Source of the DNA: Campylobacter troglodytis
Lineage (GTDB): Bacteria; Campylobacterota; Campylobacteria; Campylobacterales; Campylobacteraceae
Direction: 5' to 3'
Length of the DNA stretch: 64,000 nt
Assembly (NCBI RefSeq): GCF_006864425.1
Contig: NZ_QHLI01000002.1
Location: 1-64,000, forward strand
This document shows positions 8,718 to 18,348 of the stretch, piece by piece (within the stretch, counting starts at the first letter, position 1; the number at the start of each line of letters is the position of its first letter). A program made the translations under genes and the position numbers. The notes below the pieces were generated by a model. The model was not told where the DNA came from. It worked only from the letters and a program-made list of their open reading frames with translations, and made no database searches.

Positions 8718-8973
8718 AAAATTCACAGTTTCATTGATTTGCTTTTGTTTGCTTGTAAATTCGTTTTTATTGTGTTTTACTTTATAGTATGCTTTTGTGC
8801 CTTCTTGCGAAGACAAGAGCCAAATAAAAATCCACTAATCCATCATAAACCTTGAAGCCATCGCTATAAATCTCGCACTCATCAAGCCTTATCCCTTATG
8901 ATAGGCAGTAATTCTTTTACAAAGCAATGCTTCACTATCTATGTATAAACTCGTGTAATTTCGTTTTAATATA

Positions 8974-9010
8974 TCTTCTCGCAAAGTTACAATACAGTAG
9001 CACGAAATGA
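8974..9010 (-). repeat. Mini-palindromic insert, site 3 (after PVF)
   Basis: 37-bp diverged member in IS copy A, keeping the TTTCGTGCTAC start and TTTGCGAGAAG end. Confidence 0.55.
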
Positions 9011-9057
9011 AAACACAGATGTTTTTTCAGCACTAGCCCCACTCCACTATCCTAGCC

Positions 9058-9092
9058 CCTTATACTACACAGTTGCTAATGCAAGGAAGCAA
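9058..9092 (-). repeat. Mini-palindromic insert, site 2 (after DESYF)
   Basis: Diverged 35-bp member in IS copy A: starts TTGCTTCC, ends TATAAGG. Confidence 0.5.
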
Positions 9093-9254
9093 AATACCTC
9101 ACAATTTCTCTGCATTATATCTGCGAAATTTGCAAAATAAGCTTTGTTTTTCATAGGATGTAACTTAAAAATGCTTTAATTTAAAATTCATTGAGCCTTG
9201 CTTTATTAAAATCTTAGAAGATCGCATTAGCGTTTGCACTCATTGAAATGAGGA

Positions 9255-9437
9255 TTTGAGTTATAAATATAAATTTTGCGAAATTTGATTTAGTTAAATT
9301 CAAGGTCTAAGAAAGAAAATTTTGCCCTTCATTTTAAGGACATAGATTTAAATATAAGGCGAAAAATTTAAGGATAAAATTCTCATCAAAGTTTATTAAA
9401 CTTGATGAGAAAAAATCCTATTAAAATATCTTGAGCC
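9255..9437 (+). mobile_element. IS1595-like 3' end remnant
   Basis: Plus-strand remnant covering the end of a transposase gene (GCGAAATTTGATTTAG), the AAAATTTTG.CCTTCAT segment, the AAAATTTAAGGA segment and a terminal ATATCTTGAGCC. The 5' part is missing. It lies between copies A and B and opposes both. Confidence 0.6.
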
Positions 9438-9792
9438 ATTAAAATTGATAAGCCAAAATTGCATTAAATTTAATGAAGCCTTAAAATTTAAGGACATTTA
9501 TCTTTAAAGATTTTTTAAGCTTGTGAGTGTTAATGCAACTTTTTTAAAAAGCATTAAATTTTATCAAGCCTTGCTAGATTCTAAGATGTAGCCCCAGCAA
9601 AAAGATCTCAAAAGGGATTTCGCAAGATTTGAACTTCGTTAAGATGTGTTTATTTAAAAGCAAGAATTGATAAGCTAGTTTAAAAATGATGAGAGCAACA
9701 AATACCTCAAACTCCCTTAAATTAATCTATGAAATTCAAAAGCAAGGCCTTGTTTTTCATAGGCGTTAAGCTAAAAATCCTTTTTAAGTTTA
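9438..9792. other. Mixed IS debris between copies
   Basis: No gene. At about 9700-9780 a reversed IS start is recognisable (TTTTTCATAGGCGTTAA, the region around a transposase start codon), but its outer end is missing. The last eight bases (9785-9792, TAAGTTTA) are the left target duplication of copy B. Confidence 0.5.
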
Positions 9793-9912
9793 GGCTCAAG
9801 ATACTCTAATAGGATTTTCTCTTATCAAGTTTAATAAACTTTGATAAAAATTTTGTCCTAAATTTTTCGTCTTAATTCTGTTTCTTTTAAGTGAAACACA
9901 AAATTTTCTTTT

Positions 9913-10520
9913 TTAGCCCTTAAATTTCGCTAAACGAAACTTCGCATAGCTCCAGAAATTCACAATTTCGTTAATGTGGTTTCGTCCGTTTGCAAACTCG
10001 AATTTGGCGTGTTTGACCCTGTAATGTGCCTTTGCACACAAATCCACCAAGCCATCATAAGCCTTCCAGCTGTCTCTGTAAATCTCGCATTCGTTAAGCT
10101 CCGCAAAGTCCTTTATGATAGGCAATAGCTCTTTGGCAGAGCAGTGTTTTAGTGTATAAACTCGTGCGATTGCGTTTTAGCATACCTTCTGCTAGCAGTT
10201 ACGAGTGCGTAGCACGAAGTAAAAACACAGGTGTCTTTTTTCCAGCTCCACGCCCCATTTTTTCCACGCACACCACCGAAATAACTCTCATCGACTTCTA
10301 ACTCACCACTCATTTTCTAAAGAAACTTCGTTTTGCTGATTTTTTCGCATTCTTTGGCTATTAAAATGCGAATTTCACGCAAAATTCTATTCACGCAAAC
10401 ACGAGAAATTTTGCAAATTTCTGCGATTTTTTTCGCCTCTAAATCAAGGCGCAAATACTTCAAAATTCCTTAAATTTCTTTTGAGACAATTCGGGAATGA
10501 ATCATATATTTATTTTTCAT
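9913..10520 (-). pseudogene. IS1595-family transposase, frameshifted (copy B)
   Basis: Starts at an ATG at 10518-10520 and can be followed by translation across frames: an N-terminal helix-turn-helix-like part, the SGELEVDESYFGG motif with the first catalytic aspartate, RGAGKKTPVF, the RDSWKAYDGLVD motif with the second aspartate, and HINEIVNFWSYAKFRLAKF, where the third catalytic acidic residue (normally E in ENF) is V. The longest open piece is the last 70 codons. A 38-bp palindromic insert with an in-frame TAA interrupts PVF, and other frame changes occur upstream. Confidence 0.8.
10185..10222 (-). repeat. Mini-palindromic insert, site 3 (after PVF)
   Basis: 38 bp, net 36 nt added after PVF. 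It contains GTGC-TAC-GCAC and the perfect palindrome CTGCTAGCAG. It is identical over all 38 bases to the insert at 33109-33146, although the flanking transposase sequences have diverged. Confidence 0.85.
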
Positions 10521-10614
10521 TTTACTCTCCATACTTTAAAATGATATTGTATCAAATTAAAGTATCTTGAGCCTAAGTTTAATATGGACACAAAAAAGCT
10601 TTAAATTTAGCTCC

Positions 10615-12099
10615 TTACTCCCTAAAACTTAGATCCAAATCCCTTGCTTGTTCTTTGATATTAAGGCTTTTTTCATCTTTGACATTAAAGCCTCCACCAA
10701 AGGCTTTGATCACATCAACCACCGAGCTTAAAAGTGTATACACCGAGCTTTCATAGCTTAATTTTGCATTTAGATAATTTCTCCTTGCATCAAGTAGATC
10801 TGTTAGAGAGCTTGAGCCATTGTCGTAGCGAATTTGTGCGAGCTTGTAAATTTTTTCTTGCGAGCTTAGCAAATCAGCATAATTTTTTTCGTTTTCAAAG
10901 GCACTTTCTCTTTCTATCAAAGCAGTTCTGACCTCTGCAAAGACTGTTTTTAGGACATTTTCATAGTTTAAATAAGCCTCATCCTTTGAAAGCTTGGCTA
11001 AATTCACATTATAAGTAATCTCACCCCACCTAAAAATAGGCATCAAAGAACTTGCCCCAGCATTCCAGGTAGGACTTGATCCTAAATTATTTAACTCAAG
11101 GCTTTGAAAACCAAGTAGCCCTGTGAGTGAAATATTAGGCAAATAAGCAGTTCTTGCTACCCCTACTAAATAATTTCTTTGTTCTAATCTTTCCAAAGCA
11201 GCCCTAATGTCTGGTCTTTGAAGTAAAATCTCTGAGCTAATTCCTTGAGGAAGCTCTACCTTAAAGCTTTCTATTTCCATTTGATCAGTAGAAGCATATA
11301 AGATCTCATTTAAATCAGAAGAAACAAGGATCATCAAGGATTTATCGTTTGCATCCTTGCTTGTTCTTAGGCTTACAAGCTGGGTTTTTGCACTTTCTAA
11401 CTGAGCCTTGTAGCTGTAAAGTTCATATTCGCTAATAGCACCTACTTTAAATTGCTCGTTTTTTAGCTCATAAGAGGCTGTGTAATCCTCAACAGTTTGT
11501 TCTAAAATTTGTACTTGATTATTCAAATGAACGGAGTTAAAATAAAGCTTAATCACAGTTGAGATCAAAGAAAGTCTAGCTGCTTCAAAATCATATACAG
11601 AAGCCTTTAAAGCCCTACTTGCTGCTAGGTAGCTGTCTTTATACTTGCCCCAAAGATCAAATTCATAGCTAAGATTAAAGCCTAGATTAAAATTATTTGT
11701 AGTACTTGATACACCAAGTGCTGAGGCATTTTTATTGCTATGCGTTCTTAAGGCATTTCCACTTGCATTTAGCTTTGGAAAAAGAGCACTTCTTTCTATG
11801 CCTAAATTTTGAGCAGCTTGCTCAAAACGCAAGAAAGAAAGTTTTAGATCTGTATTATTTTTAAGAGCCTTGACAACTAGGGAGTTTAGGTTTTGATCAT
11901 TAAAAATTCTCCACCATTCCTTTTCAAATTTAACCTCGCTAAGTCCGCCTGTGTTATTACAAACAGCTCCCTTTGAATTAATGCACTCACTAAGGCTAAG
12001 ATTGGCATTAAAGCTTGGCTTTGGCTCCTTGTAAAAGGGCTTAAAGGAGCAAGAAACAAAGAAAAAAGCTAGGATTAAAACAGTAAAAGTTCTAAGCAT
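10615..12099 (-). CDS. cmeC: CmeC, outer-membrane channel of the CmeABC multidrug pump
   Basis: TolC/NodT-type outer membrane factor, 494 residues. It forms the exit duct of the CmeABC tripartite pump, which exports bile salts, fluoroquinolones, macrolides and other drugs. The signal peptide ends in the lipobox VSCS, so the mature protein is a lipoprotein (Cys17). Two repeats of the OEP fold are visible, including the motifs LLQRPDIRAA and YDNGSSSLTDLLDARR. It is the last gene of the operon, and its start overlaps the end of cmeB by eight bases. IS copy B lies just beyond its stop. Confidence 0.93.
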   Translation of the reverse strand: MLRTFTVLILAFFFVSCSFKPFYKEPKPSFNANLSLSECINSKGAVCNNTGGLSEVKFEKEWWRIFNDQNLNSLVVKALKNNTDLKLSFLRFEQAAQNLGIERSALFPKLNASGNALRTHSNKNASALGVSSTTNNFNLGFNLSYEFDLWGKYKDSYLAASRALKASVYDFEAARLSLISTVIKLYFNSVHLNNQVQILEQTVEDYTASYELKNEQFKVGAISEYELYSYKAQLESAKTQLVSLRTSKDANDKSLMILVSSDLNEILYASTDQMEIESFKVELPQGISSEILLQRPDIRAALERLEQRNYLVGVARTAYLPNISLTGLLGFQSLELNNLGSSPTWNAGASSLMPIFRWGEITYNVNLAKLSKDEAYLNYENVLKTVFAEVRTALIERESAFENEKNYADLLSSQEKIYKLAQIRYDNGSSSLTDLLDARRNYLNAKLSYESSVYTLLSSVVDVIKAFGGGFNVKDEKSLNIKEQARDLDLSFRE

Positions 12100-15000
12100 C
12101 CTTACTCCTTTTTGTTGTGAATTTATTTACAAAAACCTTAAATTTAGACACTAAGCTAGCAAAAAAAGTTAAAAGTGCTTTGAATTTAAAAAAGCTTGCA
12201 AATTTTGACAAATAGCTTCTTGAATTTTCATTAAAGCTTTCTAAGATGTAAAAAAACAGTGGCACAAAGAAAAGTGCTAAGGTCGAAGCAGCTACCATCC
12301 CTCCAATAAGCCCTGTGCCTAGTGCGTGGCGACTTTCTGCTCCTGCTCCTGTGGCTATTACAAGGGGAAAAATTCCAAGACAAAAGGCTAGTGAGGTCAT
12401 ACAAATGGGGCGAAATCTCAATCTTGCCGCCTTGACAGCAGCATAAAAGAGATTTTTGCCTTGTTTAAGATGAGCTTCCATTGCAAATTCTACTATGAGT
12501 ATGGCGTTTTTAGCGGCAAGTCCTATTAAAAGCAAGAGTCCTGTTTGAAAATATATGTCGTTGTTTAAGCCTCTCATCCAAGTAAAGAGCAAAGAACCAA
12601 ATACAGCAAAAGGCACCGCCGTAACCACAGCCAATGGCACAAGCCATCTTTCATACTGGGCTGCTAGGATTAAAAAAACAAAGATAAGACCGAGCATCAT
12701 TGAAGTTTGTCCAGCTCCAGAACTTGTTATTTCCTGATAAGCCGAACCAGACCAAGCTATGGTATAATCATCGCCCAAAGTTTCCTTTGCTACTTGACTT
12801 ATGGCGGCTATAGCCTCACCTGAGGTAAAACCAGCAGCAGGTTCTCCTTGCACAAGAGCTGAGGGAAAGAGGTTAAAGCGCTTAACATCATCAGCACCCG
12901 TTGTTCTTACAAGGGTAATTACCGAGCTTAGAGGTATCATTTCCCCATTAGAAGAGCGAACATAGATATTTTTTAGGGATTCTTGAGTATTTCTAAAATC
13001 CCCCAAGGCTCTCACATTGACTTGAAAATTCTTACCCAGCATAGGAAAGTCATTGACATAGTAACTTCCAACAGTAGAAGCAAGCGTGGTAAATACCTCA
13101 CTCATAGAAAGTCCGTAGAATTTAATCTTATCTCTATCTATTTCTGCCTTAAATTGAGGAAAGGTGGTATCAAGGGTTGTTCTAACATTCATAAGATCAG
13201 GCCTTTGCCTGGCTACATTTAAAAGCACATTTATATCTTCTTGAATTTGCTCATAGCTCTTGCCTGAGCGGTTTTGCACATACATATCAAAGCCCCCTGT
13301 TAGGCTTAGTCCTTGAATTGGTGGTGGATTTACGAAGAAGGTTTGAGCGTTTGGATTCATAAAGTATTTTGCGTTTAGAAACTGTGCAAATTCAAAGGAG
13401 CTTTCCTTTCTTTGATCCCAATCGTGCATATCAATAAAAGAAACTGCAGCATTTTCTTTTAAGGAGTTAGTGAAGAGATCAAAGCCTATCATAGACATAT
13501 TAAATCTTACTGTTGAGTTTTGATCTATTTCTTTTGAGATAGTGTCTATATACTCTGTGGTTCTATAAAGGGCTGAGGCTGGGGGTAAATTTGTGATGGC
13601 TATTACCACTGATTGATCCTCATTTGGCACAAGAGAATTTGGCACCATCTTATACAAGCCATAAATTACAAAAAATATCCCCACAAAAACAAGCACAAAG
13701 GTCTTTATCCTTTTTAAAACAAAGCCCACTCCCTTTGCAAAAAAATCCCTACTTAGATCAAAAAAGTGATTAAATTTAACTACAAATTTATAAGGCTCGC
13801 CCATATTTCTCTTTAAAAAGATTGCACACAAGGCAGGGGTTAAAGTAAGGGCGATAAAGCCTGAGATAGCAACAGCCACAACTAGGGTTAGGGCAAATTG
13901 CTTTTGAATTTGCCCCACAAAGCCCTCCATAAAGCTAACAGGTATGAAAACAGCACTTAAAACAAGCACGATTGAAATGACAGGCGTTGTAATCTCTTTC
14001 ATTGACTCTATGGTTGCTTCTTTTACTGATATATTTTTATTTTCATGTATGATTCTATCGACATTTTCAACCACGATAATGGCATCATCAACCACTATGC
14101 CTATGGCAAGAATAAGAGCAAACAAAGTCAGCAAATTTATGCTAAATCCTAACAAATAAAGTCCTATAAAAGTGCCAAGCAAGGAAACAGGCATTGCTAT
14201 CATAGGAATAACTGTGGAGCGAAAATTCTTTAAAAACAAATACATAACCAAAACCACAAGCACAAAGGCTTCTACAAAGGTTTTAATCACCTCTTTAATG
14301 GAGGCTAGGATAAAGGTTGTGGTATCATAGGGTATGTTGTAGGTAAGTCCTGCTGGGAAATTTGCTGCAAGTTCTTGCATCTTAGCCTTTACAAGATCAG
14401 CCACTTCGATAGCATTTGCACCAGACTGTAAATTTATCATTATGGGAACGGCAGCGTTTCCGTTTAATCTTCCTTGTGAGTTATACTGCTGTGAGCCTAT
14501 TTCAAGATCTGCTACATCTTTAAGCCTTAAAAAAGAGCCGTTGGCATTTACCCTTAAAATAATATCCTCAAATTCAGCTGGGGTTTTAAGCTTTGAATTT
14601 ATAGTGATGGCATACACATAGGGAGCCTTGTTTTCAAGGGGCTCTTCTCCTATCTTACCTGCTGCATATTGGGCGTTTTGCTCGTTAATGGCAGCTATGA
14701 CCTCACTGGCTGTAACGCCGTATTTACTCAGCAAATCAGGTTTAAGCCACACACGCATAGAATAGTTTTTGTTGCCTATGGCACTTGCATCACCAACCCC
14801 TGGAACCCTTTTGAGATCATCTAAGATATTAAGCAAGATATAATTGTAAATTTCAGTAGGATCCATTGAGCCGTCTTTTGAATATACAGAAATTACAGCA
14901 AGCATAGAAGGACTTGCCTTTCTCACAGTTACTCCAAGCCTTCTTACGCTTTCTGGTAGTTTGGCTGTAGCTTGTGAAATTCTGTTATTTACATTTATGG

Positions 15001-15313
15001 TTGCTTGATCTGGATCTGTGCCTATTTCAAAATACACAGTTGATCTCATATATCCTGCGCCTGAGCTTGTGGTGTCGATATATATCATATTTTCAACCCC
15101 ATTTACCGCATCTTCAAGAGGCACAGCAACCTCTTCTGCTATACTTCTTGCATCAGCTCCTGTGTAGGTTGCTGTGATGCTTACTGTTGGAGGGGTTAGG
15201 GCAGGATACTGCTCCATAGGTAAGATCTTAATGCAAATTGCTCCTGCTAGACAAATGATGATGGCAACAACAGAGGCAAGAACGGGTCTATCTATAAAGA
15301 ATTTAGAAAACAT
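12092..15313 (-). CDS. cmeB: CmeB, RND-family inner-membrane drug transporter
   Basis: Resistance-nodulation-division (HAE1) proton antiporter of the inner membrane, 1073 residues. It has the typical start FFIDRPVLASVVAII, the PVSLLGTF segment, the transmembrane acidic motif IGIVVDDAIIVVENV (helix 4) and the second-half helix QTGLLLLIGLAAKNAIL. Two large periplasmic loops follow helices 1 and 7. It is about 30 residues longer than C. jejuni CmeB as I recall it. The excess is a basic hydrophobic tail after the last helix, with repeated SKF/KFK units and unknown role. Thirteen bases separate it from cmeA. Confidence 0.95.
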   Translation of the reverse strand: MFSKFFIDRPVLASVVAIIICLAGAICIKILPMEQYPALTPPTVSITATYTGADARSIAEEVAVPLEDAVNGVENMIYIDTTSSGAGYMRSTVYFEIGTDPDQATINVNNRISQATAKLPESVRRLGVTVRKASPSMLAVISVYSKDGSMDPTEIYNYILLNILDDLKRVPGVGDASAIGNKNYSMRVWLKPDLLSKYGVTASEVIAAINEQNAQYAAGKIGEEPLENKAPYVYAITINSKLKTPAEFEDIILRVNANGSFLRLKDVADLEIGSQQYNSQGRLNGNAAVPIMINLQSGANAIEVADLVKAKMQELAANFPAGLTYNIPYDTTTFILASIKEVIKTFVEAFVLVVLVMYLFLKNFRSTVIPMIAMPVSLLGTFIGLYLLGFSINLLTLFALILAIGIVVDDAIIVVENVDRIIHENKNISVKEATIESMKEITTPVISIVLVLSAVFIPVSFMEGFVGQIQKQFALTLVVAVAISGFIALTLTPALCAIFLKRNMGEPYKFVVKFNHFFDLSRDFFAKGVGFVLKRIKTFVLVFVGIFFVIYGLYKMVPNSLVPNEDQSVVIAITNLPPASALYRTTEYIDTISKEIDQNSTVRFNMSMIGFDLFTNSLKENAAVSFIDMHDWDQRKESSFEFAQFLNAKYFMNPNAQTFFVNPPPIQGLSLTGGFDMYVQNRSGKSYEQIQEDINVLLNVARQRPDLMNVRTTLDTTFPQFKAEIDRDKIKFYGLSMSEVFTTLASTVGSYYVNDFPMLGKNFQVNVRALGDFRNTQESLKNIYVRSSNGEMIPLSSVITLVRTTGADDVKRFNLFPSALVQGEPAAGFTSGEAIAAISQVAKETLGDDYTIAWSGSAYQEITSSGAGQTSMMLGLIFVFLILAAQYERWLVPLAVVTAVPFAVFGSLLFTWMRGLNNDIYFQTGLLLLIGLAAKNAILIVEFAMEAHLKQGKNLFYAAVKAARLRFRPICMTSLAFCLGIFPLVIATGAGAESRHALGTGLIGGMVAASTLALFFVPLFFYILESFNENSRSYLSKFASFFKFKALLTFFASLVSKFKVFVNKFTTKRSKDA

Positions 15314-15326
15314 TTTTTACCCCCGT

Positions 15327-16433
15327 TTAACCTTGTGGGGTTTGGGTGGCAACTTCTTGCACTGTTGCACCTGGGTGAATTTTTTTGAAATTATCTATTA
15401 TGATCTTATCGCCTTCTTTTAGTCCCTCGCTTACAACCACAAAATCATTTGTTTGATAGCTAAGCTTTACCACAGTTTTTTGCACCTTGCTATCTGCACT
15501 TAGGGTATAAACATAGGTATTTCTTGCATCTTGTAAGATAGCAATTTGAGGGATCTTAAAGGCATTTTTTTGCACAAAGCCTCCTGAGGTTAGGGTGGTG
15601 AAGGTTCCTGGCAAGAGCCTTGAGTCGTTATTATCAAAAACAGCCTTAGCCTTTACACTGCCGCTATTTTCATCAATAACAGAATCCACAAAGTATAATT
15701 TCCCCCTAAGATCCTTGCCGTCAATTTTTATGCTAGCATCTACATTTTGAATTTGCCAGGATCCATCTGCTAGGTTTTTTTCTATATTTAGCTTTTCTAG
15801 ATCAGATATGTAAAAATCCGCATATATGGGATTTAAATTAGTAAGCCTTACAAGTTGGCTTGAACTAGCATTTACATACTCACCCACATTTACAAGGGCA
15901 TCTCCTACTATGCCGTTAAATGGAGCACGAACACTGGTGTAATTAAGATCTAAGATAGCACTTTCTAACTGAGCATTAGCACTTTCTAAATTTGCTCTTG
16001 CGCTATTAAAACTAGCTAGGCTTGTGTCGTATTCTTTTTGAGAGATGGCTTGTTTGCTAATTAGAATTTCATTTCTTTCGTGATCCTTGCTAGCATTTTC
16101 GTAATTTGCCTCGGCTACTAGCTTTGCTGCCTTGGCCATTTCTACATTTGCTTGATACTTTTCAGGTTCTATTAAAAATAAAAGCTCATCTTTTTGAATT
16201 TTATCACCTGCTTTAAAGAATTTTTTCACCACAGCCCCACTAACCTTTGGCTTTATGATCACATCCTCCTCACTAACAAGCCTTGCAGGATATGAAAAGC
16301 TTAAATTCACATTATCGGCCTTGGCAAGTAGGGTTGTTACAGGCTGTGGGGGAGTTGGCTGTATGGGCTCTTCTTTTGAGCAAGCAAATATAAAAAAGCT
16401 AAGGGGAATTAGGCTAAATTTCAACAAGTTCAT
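15327..16433 (-). CDS. cmeA: CmeA, periplasmic adaptor of the CmeABC pump
   Basis: Membrane fusion protein linking CmeB and CmeC, 368 residues. The lipobox FACS puts Cys18 at the start of the mature lipoprotein. The usual order of barrel-sandwich (PKVSGAVVKKFFKAGDKI), alpha-hairpin (about residues 95-150), second half of the lipoyl fold (VRAPFNGIVGDALVNVGEYV) and beta-barrel domain is present. It is the first gene of cmeABC, with GAGGAA as ribosome site, and is preceded by the CmeR-type operator and a TATAAT box. It corresponds to Cj0367c of C. jejuni. Confidence 0.94.
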   Translation of the reverse strand: MNLLKFSLIPLSFFIFACSKEEPIQPTPPQPVTTLLAKADNVNLSFSYPARLVSEEDVIIKPKVSGAVVKKFFKAGDKIQKDELLFLIEPEKYQANVEMAKAAKLVAEANYENASKDHERNEILISKQAISQKEYDTSLASFNSARANLESANAQLESAILDLNYTSVRAPFNGIVGDALVNVGEYVNASSSQLVRLTNLNPIYADFYISDLEKLNIEKNLADGSWQIQNVDASIKIDGKDLRGKLYFVDSVIDENSGSVKAKAVFDNNDSRLLPGTFTTLTSGGFVQKNAFKIPQIAILQDARNTYVYTLSADSKVQKTVVKLSYQTNDFVVVSEGLKEGDKIIIDNFKKIHPGATVQEVATQTPQG

Positions 16434-16453
16434 TTTCTTTCCTCAAAAAATAA

Positions 16454-16469
16454 TGTAATAAAAATTACA
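16454..16469. promoter_or_regulatory. CmeR-type operator (inverted repeat)
   Basis: A perfect inverted repeat TGTAAT-AAAA-ATTACA lies between cmeR and cmeA, 21 bases before the cmeA start. It closely matches the 16-bp palindrome bound by CmeR in C. jejuni. It lies downstream of the likely -10 box, so a bound repressor would block transcription of cmeABC. Confidence 0.8.
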
Positions 16470-16491
16470 AGATTTGAAACTACGAGTTAAA

Positions 16492-16497
16492 ATTATA
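16492..16497 (-). promoter_or_regulatory. -10 box of cmeABC
   Basis: TATAAT on the minus strand, about 60 bases upstream of the cmeA start codon and about 22 bases upstream of the operator palindrome. Confidence 0.55.
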
Positions 16498-16522
16498 GCT
16501 TGAATTTGGTTAATAAATAATT

Positions 16523-17137
16523 TCAACGAAGTGCTTTTAGGAAAAAATTCACAATGAAGCTTGTTAGCTCATCTCTTTCTTTCTTGCTCATTAGGGGTGA
16601 GTTTAAGATAATCCTTTCAATCACATAGCCTCTTAGTATGTGTAAAAAGAGCATGGCGTATTGCTTTGGCTCCTTGCTTAATTCTCCCTTGCAGCCTTTA
16701 AAATAAGTGATTAGGATTTGCTCTGGACCCCTGTCTTGATTTTCCTTGAAAAAATCCACCAAGGCTTTGTTTGAGCTACTATAAAGCTGGGATAAGATAA
16801 GCTTAAAGATGGCTAAGTCCTTTTCTTTACCCAAAAGATCTATGAAATTTCTAGCAAAGACATATAAAAAATCTTGCAAGGACAGATCCTTTTTTAAATG
16901 TTTTAGATCCTCTTCATACTTTTGTGAGATTATATCGCTAATTACGCTAAAAAAGAGCCCTTGCTTGTTTTCAAAATTGTTATAAATGTCAGAAAATGAA
17001 CCACCAGATACCTTGATAATGTCTTTTAAACTTGTCTCCTCGTAGCCTTTTTGTAAGAAAAGCTCCAAGGCTACGACTTTGATTTTTTCTTGTCTTAGGG
17101 TGGATTTTTTAAGTTTTTGTTCTTTTAGCTCTTTCAT
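16523..17137 (-). CDS. cmeR: CmeR, TetR-family repressor of the efflux operon
   Basis: TetR-family repressor controlling cmeABC, about 204 residues. The N-terminal helix-turn-helix is clear (EKIKVVALELFLQKGYEETSL, then DIIKVSGGSFSDIYNNF), and the C-terminal ligand-binding domain is diverged as is usual. The open frame extends 12 codons further upstream to 17173, but the ATG at 17137 has a GGAGTT ribosome site at the right spacing and gives the normal length. Located directly upstream of cmeA and in the same direction, as in C. jejuni. Bile salts are the known inducers of the C. jejuni protein. Confidence 0.9.
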   Translation of the reverse strand: MKELKEQKLKKSTLRQEKIKVVALELFLQKGYEETSLKDIIKVSGGSFSDIYNNFENKQGLFFSVISDIISQKYEEDLKHLKKDLSLQDFLYVFARNFIDLLGKEKDLAIFKLILSQLYSSSNKALVDFFKENQDRGPEQILITYFKGCKGELSKEPKQYAMLFLHILRGYVIERIILNSPLMSKKERDELTSFIVNFFLKALR

Positions 17138-17394
17138 AATAACTCCAAATACAAATATATACAATTTTATCAAATTAAGAAAAAAACTTTTATAAAAAAG
17201 TAAGTTTTTTGTTACATATTTTGAGCAGGTGTGAAGTTTTGATAAAGATCAAATGCCTTAAATTCAAGCATTAAAGTTAAAAGACTTTTTTTAGAAGGTA
17301 TTGATTTTATACAAAATTTGTTATTTTAGAAACAAAAAAGATTTTAAGCATTTGCATAAGCAAGCTCTACAAGCTAAAAGCAAGGTATTAAAAT

Positions 17395-17412
17395 TCACGC
17401 AAAAGCGTGAAA
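17395..17412. terminator. Hairpin with A/T tails, possible bidirectional terminator
   Basis: TTCACGC-AAAA-GCGTGAA, seven paired bases followed on the plus strand by ATTTTT and preceded by AAAA. It lies between cmeR and IS copy C. Its job is uncertain because it is upstream of cmeR. Confidence 0.5.
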
Positions 17413-17639
17413 TTTTTAAGCTTCTTTGGCGCAAAATGTAAGGAATGATAAAAATGATAAATTAATTTGGCAAAAAATTTAGACTCAATTAAATTTACTA
17501 GGATTTTCTCTTATCAATTTAAGCAAATTTTGATGAGAATATTGCCTTAAATTTTTCGTCTTAATTTTGTTTCTTTTAAATGCAGAACAAACTTTTCTTT
17601 TTAGCCATGAAATTTAGCAAGTTTAAATTTTGCAAAGCC

Positions 17640-17677
17640 TATTCTGCTTACAGTTGTGAGTATGTAACACGAAACAA
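17640..17677 (-). repeat. Mini-palindromic insert, site 5 (after NF)
   Basis: 38 bp, TTGTTTCGTG...AGCAGAATA; net +36 and open in the transposase frame. Closely similar to 25320-25356 at the same site in another copy. Confidence 0.75.
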
Positions 17678-17760
17678 AAAAGTTCACAATGGCGTTTATG
17701 TGGTTTCGTCCCTTTGCAAACTCGTTTTTGCTATGTTTTACCATATAATGTGCCTTTGCT

Positions 17761-17796
17761 CCTTCTACTACGCAGTTGCAAGACGAAACGAAGTAA
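17761..17796 (-). repeat. Mini-palindromic insert, site 4 (after DGLVDF)
   Basis: 36 bp, net +34 relative to the uninterrupted copy at 33290-33320, so the frame is lost. Core TTTCGTCTTGCAACT is shared with 46476-46510. Confidence 0.8.
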
Positions 17797-17943
17797 AAAA
17801 TCCACCAAGGCACCGTAGGCTTTGAGACCAACGCTGTAAATTTCACTTTCTTCAAGCTCTGAAAATTCCTTTATTATGGACTGCAATTCTTTGGCAGAGC
17901 AAGTGCTTGAGCGTATAAACTCGTGCGATTGCATTTTAGCATA

Positions 17944-17981
17944 CCTTCTTGCAAAGGGACAAGACGCGTAGCACGAAGTAA
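17944..17981 (-). repeat. Mini-palindromic insert, site 3 (after PVF)
   Basis: 38 bp, with the TTTGCAAGAAGG right half and GTGCTACGCG left half. Confidence 0.8.
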
Positions 17982-18032
17982 AAACTTTTGCGACCAGCCC
18001 CACGCCCACATTTACTACGCACTCTTTTTGCT

Positions 18033-18070
18033 CCTTCTACTATGCAGTTACGAGCCGTAAGGCGAAGTAA
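18033..18070 (-). repeat. Mini-palindromic insert, site 2 (after DESYF)
   Basis: 38 bp, net +36, open in frame. Contains the small hairpin CCTTACGG. Confidence 0.8.
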
Positions 18071-18348
18071 AAAATAACTCTCATCAACTTCAACCACTCA
18101 TTTTCTAAAGAAACTTCGTTTTGCTGATTTTTTCACACTCTTTGGCTATCAAAATGCGAATTTCTTTGAAAATTTTGCACAAACTTTGATGACGAATTTG
18201 ACAAAATTCAGCAATTTTTTACCTCTAAATCAAGGGCAAAATACTTCAAAAATTCCCTACATTTCTTTTCAGAAATTCGGGAACGGACTATGTATTTGTT
18301 TTTCATAGGCGTAATCATAACTTAAAAACCTTTCAATTTGGTTTAAGC

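Larger units (their letters stand above)
8533..9211 (-). mobile_element. IS1595/ISXO2-like element, copy A, heavily decayed
   Basis: The left end GGCTCAAGGTGCTTTAAT and a right end ending ATTGAGCC bracket a reversed transposase gene with many stops. Translation fragments still match the other copies (DGLVDF region, HINE/ENF region, KTPVF region). It carries at least three short palindromic inserts plus a shortened fourth near 8798-8829. No duplicated target is visible. The element is dead. Confidence 0.7.
9793..10573 (-). mobile_element. IS1595/ISXO2-like element, copy B, with perfect 8-bp target duplication
   Basis: 781-bp element with terminal repeats GGCTCAAGATACT (first 13 bases identical, with near matches beyond), flanked on both sides by TAAGTTTA. 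This 8-bp direct repeat is the expected duplication size for the family and shows that the ends are exact. The element lies 41 bases past the stop of cmeC. It contains one mini-palindromic insert. Its transposase is frameshifted and carries stops, so it is inactive, but it is a comparatively recent insertion. Confidence 0.9.
17601..18320 (-). pseudogene. IS1595-family transposase with four inserts (copy C)
   Basis: Homology to the other transposases can be followed from ATGAAAAACAAATAC near 18320 to the end of KFKLAKFHG near 17601. Inserts follow DESYF, PVF, DGLVDF and the NF of the catalytic region. Those after DESYF (net +36) and NF (net +36) keep the frame with no stop. The one after DGLVDF is net +34 and shifts the frame. 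A short deletion precedes the PVF insert. Confidence 0.75.

Noticed and set aside
17580-17825. 81-codon plus-strand frame over IS copy C
   Set aside because: It is the reverse complement of the decayed transposase and its inserts. The minus-strand reading gives clear transposase motifs.
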